From Flavobacterium tiangeerense (GTDB lineage Bacteria > Bacteroidota > Bacteroidia > Flavobacteriales > Flavobacteriaceae), in the NCBI RefSeq assembly GCF_007830355.1, contig NZ_VLKO01000003.1, forward strand, positions 62,231 to 126,230: DNA of 64,000 bases, in the 5' to 3' direction. The position numbers and the translations under genes are program-made. The notes under the pieces were generated by a model. The model ran no database searches, had not been told where the DNA came from, and was given only the letters and a program-made list of their open reading frames with translations. Below are positions 8,649-17,756 of this stretch, piece after piece. Every line of letters starts with the position of its first letter. The first letter of the stretch is position 1.

Positions 8649-9068
8649 TTAGTGTTCCACGTGAAACATAAGTATCTTTTCGTCTTCTTTCTTTCTCATT
8701 AATAAAGATTCAGAATCGCTCTTGTCTTTATAACCACAATAATGAAGTATACCATGAGCTAAGACTCTTTTTAATTCTTGCTCAAAAGTTACCTCAAAAT
8801 CGTTAGCGTTATCTTGAACGCGTTCAATGGAAATAAAAATATCTCCATTCAATTCGTTGCCTACAGAATAATCAAAACTGATGATATCTGTAAGTGTATC
8901 GTGATTAAGGTACTCAAGATTAATTTTGTGAAGGTATTCATCATCACAAAAAATATAATTTATCTCTCCTTCTTTTTTATTTTCAGAAACTATCACAGCG
9001 GAAAGCCAAGTAGCGTAACTATCTTCGTTGTCTAATGTGAACGTGGATTCGTAATTAAAATTGATCAT
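8649..9068 (-). CDS. ybeY: Endoribonuclease YbeY (16S rRNA maturation)
   Basis: 139 residues, short but normal for Bacteroidota. YbeY is a metal-dependent RNase involved in 16S rRNA 3' processing and ribosome quality control. The catalytic region reads AHGILHYCGYKDKSD. The first two histidines of the usual HGxLHLxGYDH motif are present, while the third metal ligand is replaced by a KD/KS context, as I recall in other flavobacterial YbeY proteins. The ATG at 9068 overlaps the stop of the upstream DUF4175 gene (ATGA), so the two are translationally coupled. The last six codons (MFHVEH) and the stop coincide with a parS-like palindrome. Confidence 0.95.
   Translation of the reverse strand: MINFNYESTFTLDNEDSYATWLSAVIVSENKKEGEINYIFCDDEYLHKINLEYLNHDTLTDIISFDYSVGNELNGDIFISIERVQDNANDFEVTFEQELKRVLAHGILHYCGYKDKSDSESLLMRKKEDEKILMFHVEH
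8653..8668. promoter_or_regulatory. parS-like site 4, inside the 3' end of ybeY
   Basis: TGTTCCACGTGAAACA differs from the canonical parS TGTTTCACGTGAAACA at one position. Read on the minus strand it encodes the C-terminal FHVEH of YbeY and abuts its stop codon. Confidence 0.75.
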
Positions 9069-12000
9069 TTGTTGTTAAAATAAACTTGAACTTTAGTGTT
9101 GAAATTTGAGCGCAAAGGTAAGGATTGTCTATTTAAAATCTCTTTACTATTTAAATAATCTAGTAACGCAGCTGGAATCCTATTTGAACTACCGTTAAAA
9201 TCTTTTTGATTGGTCTCTGATTGTCTTTTAGTATCTTCTCCTTGTTCTTGAATAGCTGAATTTAGTTTAAGTAATTCTTGTTTAATATTCAGAATACGTT
9301 GCATATTTTCATTATTAAAACCCTTATTAAGCAACTGCTTTTCTAAAGCTTTCATTTGCTCTAAGACATTCTGACCTATAGCTCCAATGCCTTTATTGTT
9401 AAGTTCATTTTGAAGAGACTCTCTCAACTGGCGTTGTTCTTTATAAATATCCATTATGTCTTGAGCTTCTCCCTCACCCGATTCACCTTTTGACCCCGAT
9501 TGAGATGGCTTTCCACTACTACCTGGTTTAGGGGTATTGCCACTCTTTTGGCCTTCTTTCATTTTATCGGCTAAGCCATCCATCTTTTTAATAATATCTG
9601 GAAGTTGCATTCCATCATTACTTCCGGGTTTAGGCTTACCTTGACCCATACCCGACATCTGTGATTGCATACTGCTTAAAATAGAACTTAAAAAATCAGC
9701 TAGTTTATTAGCACTCGATACCGTGTATTGCTGATGAGAGAGTCCTTTTGCAATTTGAGCATCGGTAAAAGTGCTAAGTGACTTATCTAAATTATAAGAA
9801 ACATTTCCAATTTCCTTAGTAATGTCATCAGTGAATTTTGGGTTTCTAAGTGACATAGAAAACAAACTATCATCGGCATGTTTAAACTGTTGTCTTAAAT
9901 CTTGTTGGATTTTAATATTTTTATTAAACGCAGGGGAACCCGGTTTGAACTTTTTAAACTGATACATCAAGTCTTCTTGAGTCAATGAAAAAGCTAACAG
10001 ATTATCTAAAATTTGTCTCAACATGGCAACATCCTCCTCCATTTGTTCTTGTTCAGCAGACTCCATTTCTTGAGCCATTTCTTGAGCCATTTGCTTCATC
10101 TTTTTGGATGCGTTCTTTTGATTGGATTTAGCTTTTTCTTTGTTATTTTTTGATAATTCAGAAATAGCTTTATTCAATTCCTCATCAACATCTTTCTTTT
10201 TAGAATCAGAATTTGGTAAAGATAAAGGTGCTTTTAATTCTTTATTCTCTTTAGACAATGCATCCAGTTCTTTCTTTAAAGAATTAAATTCTTCATTAAT
10301 CTCCTTTTGATTATCCGTTTTATTGAGTTTATCATCATTAGATAAATTCTCTTGCTTGTTAGCTAATTTTGAAAGTTGTTCTTGTAATTGTTCCGCTTTC
10401 TTTTCTACGTAATATTTTTTAGTAAGCTCAACTAATTGTTCCAAACTCTTAACTTGATTCTTACTGTTTTGTTTGAATTTTTCCAATTTAGAAAACAATT
10501 GATCGTTCTGAATTTTTTCAGTTAAGGATTTTAATTCGTCTAATAACTTATCATTTTTATCTAAATCTTTCTCCGCTTTCTCTAAACGTTTTTGAAGTTC
10601 TTCTTTAAAAGCATCTTTCTTTTCCGTTTTAAATTGAGAAAGGTTTTCACTCATTTTTCTTGTGAAATCTTTCATGACAGCATCTTGCTTCATTTGACGT
10701 TGCATAAAATCATCCAATTTTTGTTGGTCTTTAAAATCAAGAATATCCTTTTCTTTGCCTAGTTGTTGCAATTTATCTAAAGACGAAAATTGCTTATCTT
10801 GTTGCTTTAAAGATTTAGAAAGTCCAGAAACATTACGGGACTGCGACTCTAAAACTTCAGCTACTTTTTCCTCTTCGCTTACTACCCTATTTGAGAAAAT
10901 AGAAGACTTTGAACTTTTGAAATTATGCAAAGCATCGGTATCAAATACTTCAAAATAATACTCATAATCTACGCCTTCACGAACAGGTAGATTGCTTGGA
11001 AAAGAAAAAACAAACTGATCAAAAGAGGCTTTCTTGACAGCAATAGTTCCACGTTTAACCTGAGAAGGATTCTTACGATCATAATAAACAATTTGTAGTT
11101 TCGAAAGTCCATAATCATCAGATACCTGACCAATAACAAAATTCTTACTTACATTGAGACTATCTGGAGCTTTAGATACCATGATAGAAGGAAACTGATC
11201 TACTATTGTATTAATCTCATAATTCAGTTTCTCAAAATTAGCAACAGCATTATTGGAAGAAGTAATTTGATAATCCAGATTTCTAGAAATTCGCTTAGAC
11301 AATTGGAAAGTATTATTCGATTTAACGAAAAAAGTTTTTTGAGTATCTTCAATAAACGAAACAGATTGTGTTTTAGACGTGTTCAACTTCCATGTAACAA
11401 CTGTGCCTTCAGGAACCATAGCATTACCTGTTCCTTTAATAATTTCAGACTTTTTATTTAGGTAACCCGGAAATTGTAAATACATTTCAAAGTCGGCAAT
11501 AGAAGGAACTTCAATTACATTCAATTCATAATCTGGGGATAAAACTCCGTTGGCCTCCACGTGAAACAATAAGGACTGAATAGGTTTAGTAATTTTAAAT
11601 GAAAACTCTCCTTGGGCATCCTGTTCCATAAAATAAGTTTCATCATTTAAGAAAACGACTATGTTTTCGGGCATTATTTTACCTACTGTTTTCATGCGTA
11701 AAGTAAAATCAGAACCTTGCTCTACTTGTAAATTTTTGTTGAGAATAATAAATTTAAATGGCGCTGGTGGCTGAAAAGGCGAACTAAAGTTAACAACACG
11801 ATTTAAACTTTGAGAAATTACAGCACTGTTTCCCGTGAAATAAATAAGAAAGACCAAAATTATGGGTGCTAAAGCTAAAGGATAATACTTAGAATTTGCT
11901 TTAAAATTAATAGCATTCCCAAAAGGAATTGGAGAAAGTGTATTGGATTTTTGCTGAATAGAAGCTAAAACTAATTCCGAAGATACTGAAGATTGATCTT

Positions 12001-12349
12001 GAGATAGCTGTAAAAAATTGATCAATTTGTCTTGAACTTCAGAAAAATGTGTTCCAATTATAGCTGAAGCTGCTTTATAATCTATACCCGACTTTAATTT
12101 AAAAAGCTTAAAAATGGGAATCAAAATAAAACGAAAAAACAAATAAGCTTCTACAATGATAAATAGAACAAATAAAAAAGTTCTATAGCTAGGTTTAAGC
12201 CATAAAAAATATTCAATAAAAAGAGTAAGTAAAAAATAAATTAAACCTAAACCGATAAAGAAAAGCGATCCTTTAATGAGTTCATTGGTGTAATACTTTT
12301 TAATAAAAGCTTCTAGTTTATGGTAAATAACATGCTGACTTTTAAGCAT
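9065..12349 (-). CDS. DUF4175-family large membrane protein
   Basis: 1094 residues, typical of the Bacteroidota DUF4175 family, which has no established function. The N-terminus has two membrane segments (about 24-46 and 58-78) and a third near 157-175. An extracytoplasmic-looking beta-rich region follows (about 190-480). The C-terminal half is dominated by long Lys/Glu/Gln coiled coils (about 500-800), and a Gly/Ser/Pro-rich linker is visible near 930-980 (GKPKPGSNDG, GSSGKPSQSGSKG). The gene is followed by ybeY with a 4-bp overlap. A degenerate parS-like sequence lies inside it at 11553-11568. The family assignment is from memory of the sequence pattern. Confidence 0.85.
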   Translation of the reverse strand: MLKSQHVIYHKLEAFIKKYYTNELIKGSLFFIGLGLIYFLLTLFIEYFLWLKPSYRTFLFVLFIIVEAYLFFRFILIPIFKLFKLKSGIDYKAASAIIGTHFSEVQDKLINFLQLSQDQSSVSSELVLASIQQKSNTLSPIPFGNAINFKANSKYYPLALAPIILVFLIYFTGNSAVISQSLNRVVNFSSPFQPPAPFKFIILNKNLQVEQGSDFTLRMKTVGKIMPENIVVFLNDETYFMEQDAQGEFSFKITKPIQSLLFHVEANGVLSPDYELNVIEVPSIADFEMYLQFPGYLNKKSEIIKGTGNAMVPEGTVVTWKLNTSKTQSVSFIEDTQKTFFVKSNNTFQLSKRISRNLDYQITSSNNAVANFEKLNYEINTIVDQFPSIMVSKAPDSLNVSKNFVIGQVSDDYGLSKLQIVYYDRKNPSQVKRGTIAVKKASFDQFVFSFPSNLPVREGVDYEYYFEVFDTDALHNFKSSKSSIFSNRVVSEEEKVAEVLESQSRNVSGLSKSLKQQDKQFSSLDKLQQLGKEKDILDFKDQQKLDDFMQRQMKQDAVMKDFTRKMSENLSQFKTEKKDAFKEELQKRLEKAEKDLDKNDKLLDELKSLTEKIQNDQLFSKLEKFKQNSKNQVKSLEQLVELTKKYYVEKKAEQLQEQLSKLANKQENLSNDDKLNKTDNQKEINEEFNSLKKELDALSKENKELKAPLSLPNSDSKKKDVDEELNKAISELSKNNKEKAKSNQKNASKKMKQMAQEMAQEMESAEQEQMEEDVAMLRQILDNLLAFSLTQEDLMYQFKKFKPGSPAFNKNIKIQQDLRQQFKHADDSLFSMSLRNPKFTDDITKEIGNVSYNLDKSLSTFTDAQIAKGLSHQQYTVSSANKLADFLSSILSSMQSQMSGMGQGKPKPGSNDGMQLPDIIKKMDGLADKMKEGQKSGNTPKPGSSGKPSQSGSKGESGEGEAQDIMDIYKEQRQLRESLQNELNNKGIGAIGQNVLEQMKALEKQLLNKGFNNENMQRILNIKQELLKLNSAIQEQGEDTKRQSETNQKDFNGSSNRIPAALLDYLNSKEILNRQSLPLRSNFNTKVQVYFNNK
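11553..11568. promoter_or_regulatory. Degenerate parS-like sequence inside the DUF4175 gene
   Basis: GCCTCCACGTGAAACA matches TGTTCCACGTGAAACA at 13 of 16 positions, with the right half-site intact. It may be a weak ParB site or chance. Confidence 0.3.
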
Positions 12350-12462
12350 AAAATTGGTATTTATTTAACCTATAAAACTAATAATTTTAATTGATGCAGA
12401 ATATCAATTTAAGTTAAATAAATATACCAAAATAAGAAAAGCGTAATAAATGTATAGAATTG

Positions 12463-12470
12463 TATCTTTG
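12463..12470 (+). promoter_or_regulatory. -7 box of gltX
   Basis: TATCTTTG, a perfect TAnnTTTG match 16 bp before the gltX ATG, implying a very short leader. Confidence 0.6.
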
Positions 12471-12485
12471 CAATAAAAAAAATCA

Positions 12486-13991
12486 ATGTCTAAACAAGTT
12501 CGTGTGCGTTTTGCACCAAGTCCAACTGGACCTTTACATATTGGCGGAGTTCGTACCGCATTATTCAATTATTTGTTTGCCAAGAAAAACAATGGTGTTT
12601 TTTTTATACGAATTGAAGATACAGACCAAAACCGATTTGTTACTGGTGCCGAAGAATATATCATGGAAGCATTAGAATGGCTAGGAATTGCTCCTGATGA
12701 AACCATTGGTAAAAACGAAAAATTTGGACCTTACCGTCAAAGCGAAAGAAAGAATCTATACCAAAAATATGCAGCAGATTTGATCAATTCAGGCAATGCA
12801 TATTATGCATTTGATACGTCAGAAGCTTTAGATGCGGCTAGAAAATTAGAAGAAGAACAAGGAAAAACGTTTATATACAACCATACTAACAGAGAAAAAT
12901 TAGATACATCACTAGTAATTTCTAGAGAAGAAGCTGCAAAAAGAATTGCTGCTGGAGAACATTATGTAATACGTTTTAAAACCCCAGTGAATGAAACTTT
13001 GCATTTACATGATATTATTCGTGGTGATGTAAAATTTGAAACGAATCTTTTAGATGATAAAGTATTGTTTAAAAGTGACGGCATGCCAACGTATCATTTG
13101 GCTAATATAGTAGATGATCATTTAATGGAAACTTCGCATGTTATACGTGGTGAAGAATGGTTGCCTTCAATGCCTTTACACGTTTTATTGTACAGAGAAT
13201 TTGGTTGGGAAGCACCACAATTTGCACATTTACCGCTAATCATGAAACCTATTGGTAACGGAAAATTATCAAAACGTGATGGAGATAAAATGGGTTTTCC
13301 TGTATTTCCATTAGATTGGAAAACAGAAGAAGGGGTTTCATCAGGATACAGAGAAAAAGGATTTTTCCCTGAAGCAGTCCTAAACTTTTTAGCATTACTA
13401 GGTTGGAACGACGGAACCGATAAAGAATTATTCTCATTAGAGGAACTAGTCTCCTCATTTGACTTAAATAGAGTTCACAAATCAGGAGCAAAATTTGATC
13501 CTGAAAAAAATAAATGGTTCAATCACCAGTATTTAATTAAACAAGAGGATGCAACTTTAGCAGAAGCCTTCTCCCCTATTTTAATAGAAAAAGGTTTTAA
13601 TGTTGAAGAAACAAAACTTACTAAAATAGTTTCCTTGATTAAAGAACGTGCCCATTTTGTATCAGAATTTTGGGAAATGAGTGATTTCTTTTTTGTAGCT
13701 CCAACCAGTTATGATGAAAAAGCAAGCAAAAACTGGAAAGCTGAAACTCCTGCTTTAATGCAAGAATTAATATCTGTAGTGGAAGAAATTAACGATTTCA
13801 CATCTGCAAATATCGAAACAATTGTCAAAGACTGGATGACGAAAAACGAAATTGGGATGGGAAAAATTATGCAACCATTTCGTTTGAGTTTAGTTGGAGC
13901 CTTAAAAGGCCCTCACCTATTTGATATTGTTGAACTAATTGGAAAAGAAGAAACTATTTCAAGAATTCAGAAAGCAATCGAAAGCTTATAA
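12486..13991 (+). CDS. gltX: Glutamate--tRNA ligase
   Basis: 501 residues. It charges tRNA-Glu with glutamate using ATP. The class I signature is visible as FAPSPTGPLHIGG near residues 9-21, and the KMSKS equivalent is KLSKR in GNGKLSKRDGDKMG. The C-terminal alpha-helical anticodon-binding domain is complete. The ATG at 12486 is preferred because the protein begins directly with the Rossmann strand VRVRFAPSPTG and because the promoter box is immediately upstream. A separate GlnRS gene (glnS) lies nearby, so this enzyme is expected to be discriminating. It is monocistronic with a strong terminator. Confidence 0.98.
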   Translation: MSKQVRVRFAPSPTGPLHIGGVRTALFNYLFAKKNNGVFFIRIEDTDQNRFVTGAEEYIMEALEWLGIAPDETIGKNEKFGPYRQSERKNLYQKYAADLINSGNAYYAFDTSEALDAARKLEEEQGKTFIYNHTNREKLDTSLVISREEAAKRIAAGEHYVIRFKTPVNETLHLHDIIRGDVKFETNLLDDKVLFKSDGMPTYHLANIVDDHLMETSHVIRGEEWLPSMPLHVLLYREFGWEAPQFAHLPLIMKPIGNGKLSKRDGDKMGFPVFPLDWKTEEGVSSGYREKGFFPEAVLNFLALLGWNDGTDKELFSLEELVSSFDLNRVHKSGAKFDPEKNKWFNHQYLIKQEDATLAEAFSPILIEKGFNVEETKLTKIVSLIKERAHFVSEFWEMSDFFFVAPTSYDEKASKNWKAETPALMQELISVVEEINDFTSANIETIVKDWMTKNEIGMGKIMQPFRLSLVGALKGPHLFDIVELIGKEETISRIQKAIESL

Positions 13992-13998
13992 AAAGATA

Positions 13999-14030
13999 TA
14001 AACGCCTTAGAATTTTAAGGCGTTTTTTTA
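13999..14030 (+). terminator. Intrinsic terminator of gltX
   Basis: AACGCCTTA, the loop GAATTT, then TAAGGCGTT followed by a T-run. It begins 8 bp past the gltX stop. Confidence 0.92.
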
Positions 14031-14107
14031 TACTAAATAAAGAAAGATAAATACGATAAATTGTAAAGTTTAATTTGTAAATTTATAGATAACTAAATCA
14101 CATTATT

Positions 14108-15097
14108 ATGTACATTGCATTAATTGTATTTCTAGTCTTTGGACTATTTATTTTACTATCCTCATTCTTTACCGTAAAACAACAGACAGCAGTTGTAATT
14201 GAACGCTTTGGAAAATTCTTAAGCATTAGACAATCTGGATTACAACTCAAAATTCCTATCATTGATAGGATTGCTGGAAGAGTAAATTTAAAAATCCAAC
14301 AATTAGATGTTATCATTGAAACTAAAACTAAAGATAACGTATTTGTAAAACTAAAAGTTTCGGTTCAATTTATGGTTGTAAAAGAAACGGTTTATGATGC
14401 CTTTTACAAATTGGAATATCCACACGATCAAATTACTTCTTATGTATTTGATGTAGTTCGTGCCGAAGTACCAAAATTAAAACTAGACGATGTTTTTGAA
14501 AGAAAAGATGATATTGCAATTGCCGTAAAAAGAGAATTAAATGAGGCCATGACCACTTATGGTTACACAATAATCAACACTTTAGTCACTGATATTGATC
14601 CAGATATACAAGTAAAAAATGCCATGAACCGCATTAATGCTGCCGATCGAGAAAAAACAGTTGCAGAATTTGAAGCAGAAGCATCACGTATTAGAATCGT
14701 TGCAAAAGCAGAAGCAGAAGCAGAAAGCAAGCGATTACAAGGACAAGGTATTGCAAACCAACGAAGAGAAATTGCAAAAGGTCTAGTAGAAAGTGTGGAT
14801 GTACTGAATAGAGTTGGTATCAATTCTCAAGAAGCATCAGCGCTTATTGTAGTAACCCAACATTATGATACATTGCAAGCCATAGGTGCCGATACTAATT
14901 CGAATTTGATATTGTTGCCAAATTCACCACAAGCAGGAAGCGATATGTTGAATAATATGATTGCATCATTTTCAGCTTCTAACCAAGTTGGTGAACTAAT
15001 GAAAAAAAGAAATGAAAAAGATCACAGATCGAAAGATCATAAAATAGAAAATCACAGTTCAACTGATCATTCCGAAATTCAGGATAAAGAAGAATAA
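14108..15097 (+). CDS. SPFH/Band 7 (stomatin-like) membrane protein
   Basis: 329 residues. One N-terminal membrane segment (about 2-22) is followed by an SPFH/prohibitin domain (QTAVVIERFGKFLSIRQSGLQLKIPIIDRIAGRVNLKIQQLD..., cut here for length) and a helical Ala/Glu-rich region (AEFEAEASRIRIVAKAEAEAE) typical of stomatin/flotillin scaffolds, which form membrane rings and partner with proteases. The last ~30 residues are a low-complexity His/Asp/Lys/Ser tail with repeated DH pairs (KDHRSKDHKIENHSSTDH). I see no NfeD partner next door. It is a single gene with its own terminator. Confidence 0.92.
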   Translation: MYIALIVFLVFGLFILLSSFFTVKQQTAVVIERFGKFLSIRQSGLQLKIPIIDRIAGRVNLKIQQLDVIIETKTKDNVFVKLKVSVQFMVVKETVYDAFYKLEYPHDQITSYVFDVVRAEVPKLKLDDVFERKDDIAIAVKRELNEAMTTYGYTIINTLVTDIDPDIQVKNAMNRINAADREKTVAEFEAEASRIRIVAKAEAEAESKRLQGQGIANQRREIAKGLVESVDVLNRVGINSQEASALIVVTQHYDTLQAIGADTNSNLILLPNSPQAGSDMLNNMIASFSASNQVGELMKKRNEKDHRSKDHKIENHSSTDHSEIQDKEE

Positions 15098-15103
15098 AAA
15101 ATT

Positions 15104-15129
15104 AAAGAGGCCAAGTGCCTCTTTTTTTG
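15104..15129 (+). terminator. Intrinsic terminator of the SPFH gene
   Basis: AAAGAGGC, the loop CAAGT, then GCCTCTTT running into a T-tract, directly after the stop. Confidence 0.9.
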
Positions 15130-15480
15130 TGCCATCATTTTTTTTGAAACTAAAATAAAAAATGAACTCCTCACCTACTCTTTCATTTTTTTAATAAAAT
15201 GGTAACCAAAATTTTTTAGCTTTTTAAAAAAATAATTTTCACGTGGAAAAACAGAAAAAAGTGCATTTTCTAAATTTCAACAGTCTATTGGAACAAATAG
15301 GTACAAAAAGTAACTGTTTTTACGTCAAAAACTAATTACAACCTCTTGATTGAACGAAATTTTTAAAAACATACAGATTGATAACTAAATAAAATTAATC
15401 GCTTAAAATTAAAATATAAGCGTTAATTTTAATAACTAAAAATAATAAAAATTTAAATTAGAATAGAAATTAATAATAAT
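15130..15480. other. AT-rich gene-free region between SPFH and glnS
   Basis: About 350 bp of very AT-rich sequence between convergent genes, with no reading frame of note. It contains one degenerate parS-like core (15235-15250). No RNA gene is recognisable. Confidence 0.45.
15235..15250. promoter_or_regulatory. Degenerate parS-like sequence
   Basis: ATTTTCACGTGGAAAA keeps the CACGTG core with partial arms, 13 of 16 relative to the mixed consensus TGTTTCACGTGGAACA. It is intergenic, about 6.6 kb from the main cluster. Confidence 0.35.
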
Positions 15481-15483
15481 AAG

Positions 15484-15510
15484 AAAACTCCCGATGAAAG
15501 GAGTTTTAGT
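15484..15510 (-). terminator. Intrinsic terminator of glnS
   Basis: AAAACTCC and GGAGTTTT pair across an 8-nt loop. On the minus strand the stem ends in TTTT and is followed by CTTATT. It lies 36 bp past the glnS stop. Confidence 0.8.
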
Positions 15511-15543
15511 ATTGATAATATCTATAATTAAAAAAGTGATTTT

Positions 15544-17634
15544 CTAATTTAATAAAGCAAGTACTTTTTCGTTTTTTTCTACATTTTTTAATTCTGCTAA
15601 AAAAGCTTCAAATAATACTAGATTTTGAGAATCATTTTTCAAATTCAAAATTGCAGCCATTCGAACGGAAGCTAATTGACTTTTTAATGACATCGTATAA
15701 AATTTTTGAACCATATCTGCATCAAACGAATTAATTTCAACTTTATCAGAATATTGAACAATCAAATTAGCAAACAACAAAGCATTGTTATCATTCTTGA
15801 TATTTTTGGTAACCGTTTGAACTAACAAACTATAGTTATCAACACTCTTAATGTTTTCAATAATAGGAATTAAAAGAGCGGCTGCGGCAGTTTCATCGTT
15901 TTCCTTAACGTACTTATTCAGATCTTTTTGAGTGTTCATCAAAAGATTTTCTTCTTTTTTTCCCTTTTCTTCCCAAGCATCTTTTAATCCAACAGTTTTG
16001 TTGAAAATAATAGTCTCAGCCGTACTGTCTTTATCAACATTAAAATATCCTAAACGCTGAAATTGAAACTTATCACCCGATTTTACAGTAGCTAAACTAG
16101 GCTCTACATATCCTTTTACAACTTGAAGTGAATTCGGATTCATGAAGTCCAAGAAGTTTTTATCTTTATGACTGTCAGGTGCTTGGTCTAAAAACAATCT
16201 GTCATACAAACGAACTTCCGTTTCCAAAGCATGAGCAACTGACACCCAATGCAAGGTACCCGCAACTTTACGTTGGCTAGCTTCACTTCCACTTCCACTC
16301 TTGCTATCTGCATCATAAGTAGCGTGAATTTCAAGAATTTCTCCTGAATCATCTTTTATAACAGATTCACCTTTAATGATATAAGCGTTTTTTAAACGTA
16401 CTTCACGACCGATACTTAATCTAAAAAATTTAGCAGGAGCATCTTCTAAAAAGTCTTCTCTTTCAATAAACAATGTCTTTGCAAAAGGTACTTTTCTGAA
16501 ACCAGCACTTTCATCTTCTTGATTATTCTCAGCATCCAACCACTCTTCTTGACCTTCAGGATAATTGGTAATAACCAACTTTATTGGGTCTAAAACAGCC
16601 ATTACACGTGGTGCAGTTTTGTTTAAATCTTCGCGCAAACAAAATTCTAATAACGAATAATCGATGATATTTTCACGCTTTGCAACTCCGATAATTTCGC
16701 AAAATTTACGAATAGAATTAGCTGTATACCCTCTTCTTCTAAGACCAGAAATAGTTGGCATTCTAGGATCATCCCAACCGTTTACAATGTTTTCTTGAAC
16801 CAATTGAAGTAACTTACGCTTACTCATTACGGTATAATTCAGGTTCAAACGAGCAAATTCGTATTGATTTGGGCGCACTTTAGTGTCGTCATAAATTTGA
16901 TCCAAAAACCAATTGTACAACTCACGGTGCATTACAAATTCTAGAGTACAAATCGAATGTGAAATTTGTTCTATAAAATCACTTTCTCCATGAGCATAAT
17001 CATACATTGGATAGATTTTCCAATCATTACCTGTTCTATGATGATGACGATGTAACACTCTATACATCAAAGGATCACGCATCAACATATTAGTAGAAGC
17101 CATATCAATTTTGGCACGTAAAACATGACTTCCTTCCGGATAATCACCATTTTTCATACCTTCAAATAAAGTCAAATTCTCTTCAACTGAACGATTTCTA
17201 TAAGGTCCATCAACACCTGGTTGCGTAGGTGTTCCTTTTTGTGCAGCCATTTCTTCAGAAGATTGACTATCTACATAAGCCTTTCCATTTTTAATCATCA
17301 TTACAGCCCAATCATACAATTGCTGAAAGTAATCAGATGCGTAACGTTCTTCAGCCCAGTTAAAGCCCAACCATTCCAGGTCTTCTTTGATAGCATCAAC
17401 ATACTCCTGCTCTTCTTTGGCAGGATTGGTATCATCAAAACGAAGATTAACTGGCGCATTGTACTTTAGACCTAATCCAAAATTTAAACATATAGATTTG
17501 GCATGGCCAATGTGCAAATAACCATTAGGTTCAGGTGGAAAACGGAAACGTAATTTATCTTGAGGAAAACCGTTCGTTAAACTGTCTTCAATGATTTGTT
17601 CTATAAAATGGAGTGATTTTTCTTCAGTTGACAT
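15544..17634 (-). CDS. glnS: Glutamine--tRNA ligase with C-terminal extension
   Basis: 696 residues, longer than E. coli GlnRS (about 554). It charges tRNA-Gln directly. The HIGH motif is PNGYLHIGH (36-44) and the KMSKS equivalent is VMSKRK (269-274). The two anticodon-binding beta-barrels extend to roughly residue 560. The remaining ~130 residues (from about 565) are helical and Leu/Asn/Lys-rich. I could not match them convincingly to the YqeY domain fused to some GlnRS proteins, although that is the usual Bacteroidota/Deinococcus fusion. A promoter box is at 17653-17660 and a terminator follows. The aminoacylation role is firm; the tail's role is unknown. Confidence 0.96.
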   Translation of the reverse strand: MSTEEKSLHFIEQIIEDSLTNGFPQDKLRFRFPPEPNGYLHIGHAKSICLNFGLGLKYNAPVNLRFDDTNPAKEEQEYVDAIKEDLEWLGFNWAEERYASDYFQQLYDWAVMMIKNGKAYVDSQSSEEMAAQKGTPTQPGVDGPYRNRSVEENLTLFEGMKNGDYPEGSHVLRAKIDMASTNMLMRDPLMYRVLHRHHHRTGNDWKIYPMYDYAHGESDFIEQISHSICTLEFVMHRELYNWFLDQIYDDTKVRPNQYEFARLNLNYTVMSKRKLLQLVQENIVNGWDDPRMPTISGLRRRGYTANSIRKFCEIIGVAKRENIIDYSLLEFCLREDLNKTAPRVMAVLDPIKLVITNYPEGQEEWLDAENNQEDESAGFRKVPFAKTLFIEREDFLEDAPAKFFRLSIGREVRLKNAYIIKGESVIKDDSGEILEIHATYDADSKSGSGSEASQRKVAGTLHWVSVAHALETEVRLYDRLFLDQAPDSHKDKNFLDFMNPNSLQVVKGYVEPSLATVKSGDKFQFQRLGYFNVDKDSTAETIIFNKTVGLKDAWEEKGKKEENLLMNTQKDLNKYVKENDETAAAALLIPIIENIKSVDNYSLLVQTVTKNIKNDNNALLFANLIVQYSDKVEINSFDADMVQKFYTMSLKSQLASVRMAAILNLKNDSQNLVLFEAFLAELKNVEKNEKVLALLN

Positions 17635-17652
17635 CTTTTTGTTTTATTTTAG

Positions 17653-17660
17653 CAAAGATA
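17653..17660 (-). promoter_or_regulatory. -7 box of glnS
   Basis: The minus strand reads TATCTTTG, a perfect TAnnTTTG match 18 bp before the glnS ATG. Confidence 0.6.
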
Positions 17661-17756
17661 AAAAAAACTTTAAGGTTTGAGTTTAATGTTTACATCGAAA
17701 CCAATTAAAAGCTGGGATTTCAGCAGTATCTTTATACATAAAACTAACAATCAAAA

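Noticed and set aside
10122..10310. Antisense open frames across the coiled-coil part of the DUF4175 gene
   Set aside because: They are the mirror of Lys/Glu-rich codons (giving Ser/Phe/Leu-rich products) and have no independent support.
12460..12675. 71-codon frame overlapping the start of gltX
   Set aside because: It overlaps gltX in another frame and starts inside the promoter region; gltX is unambiguous.
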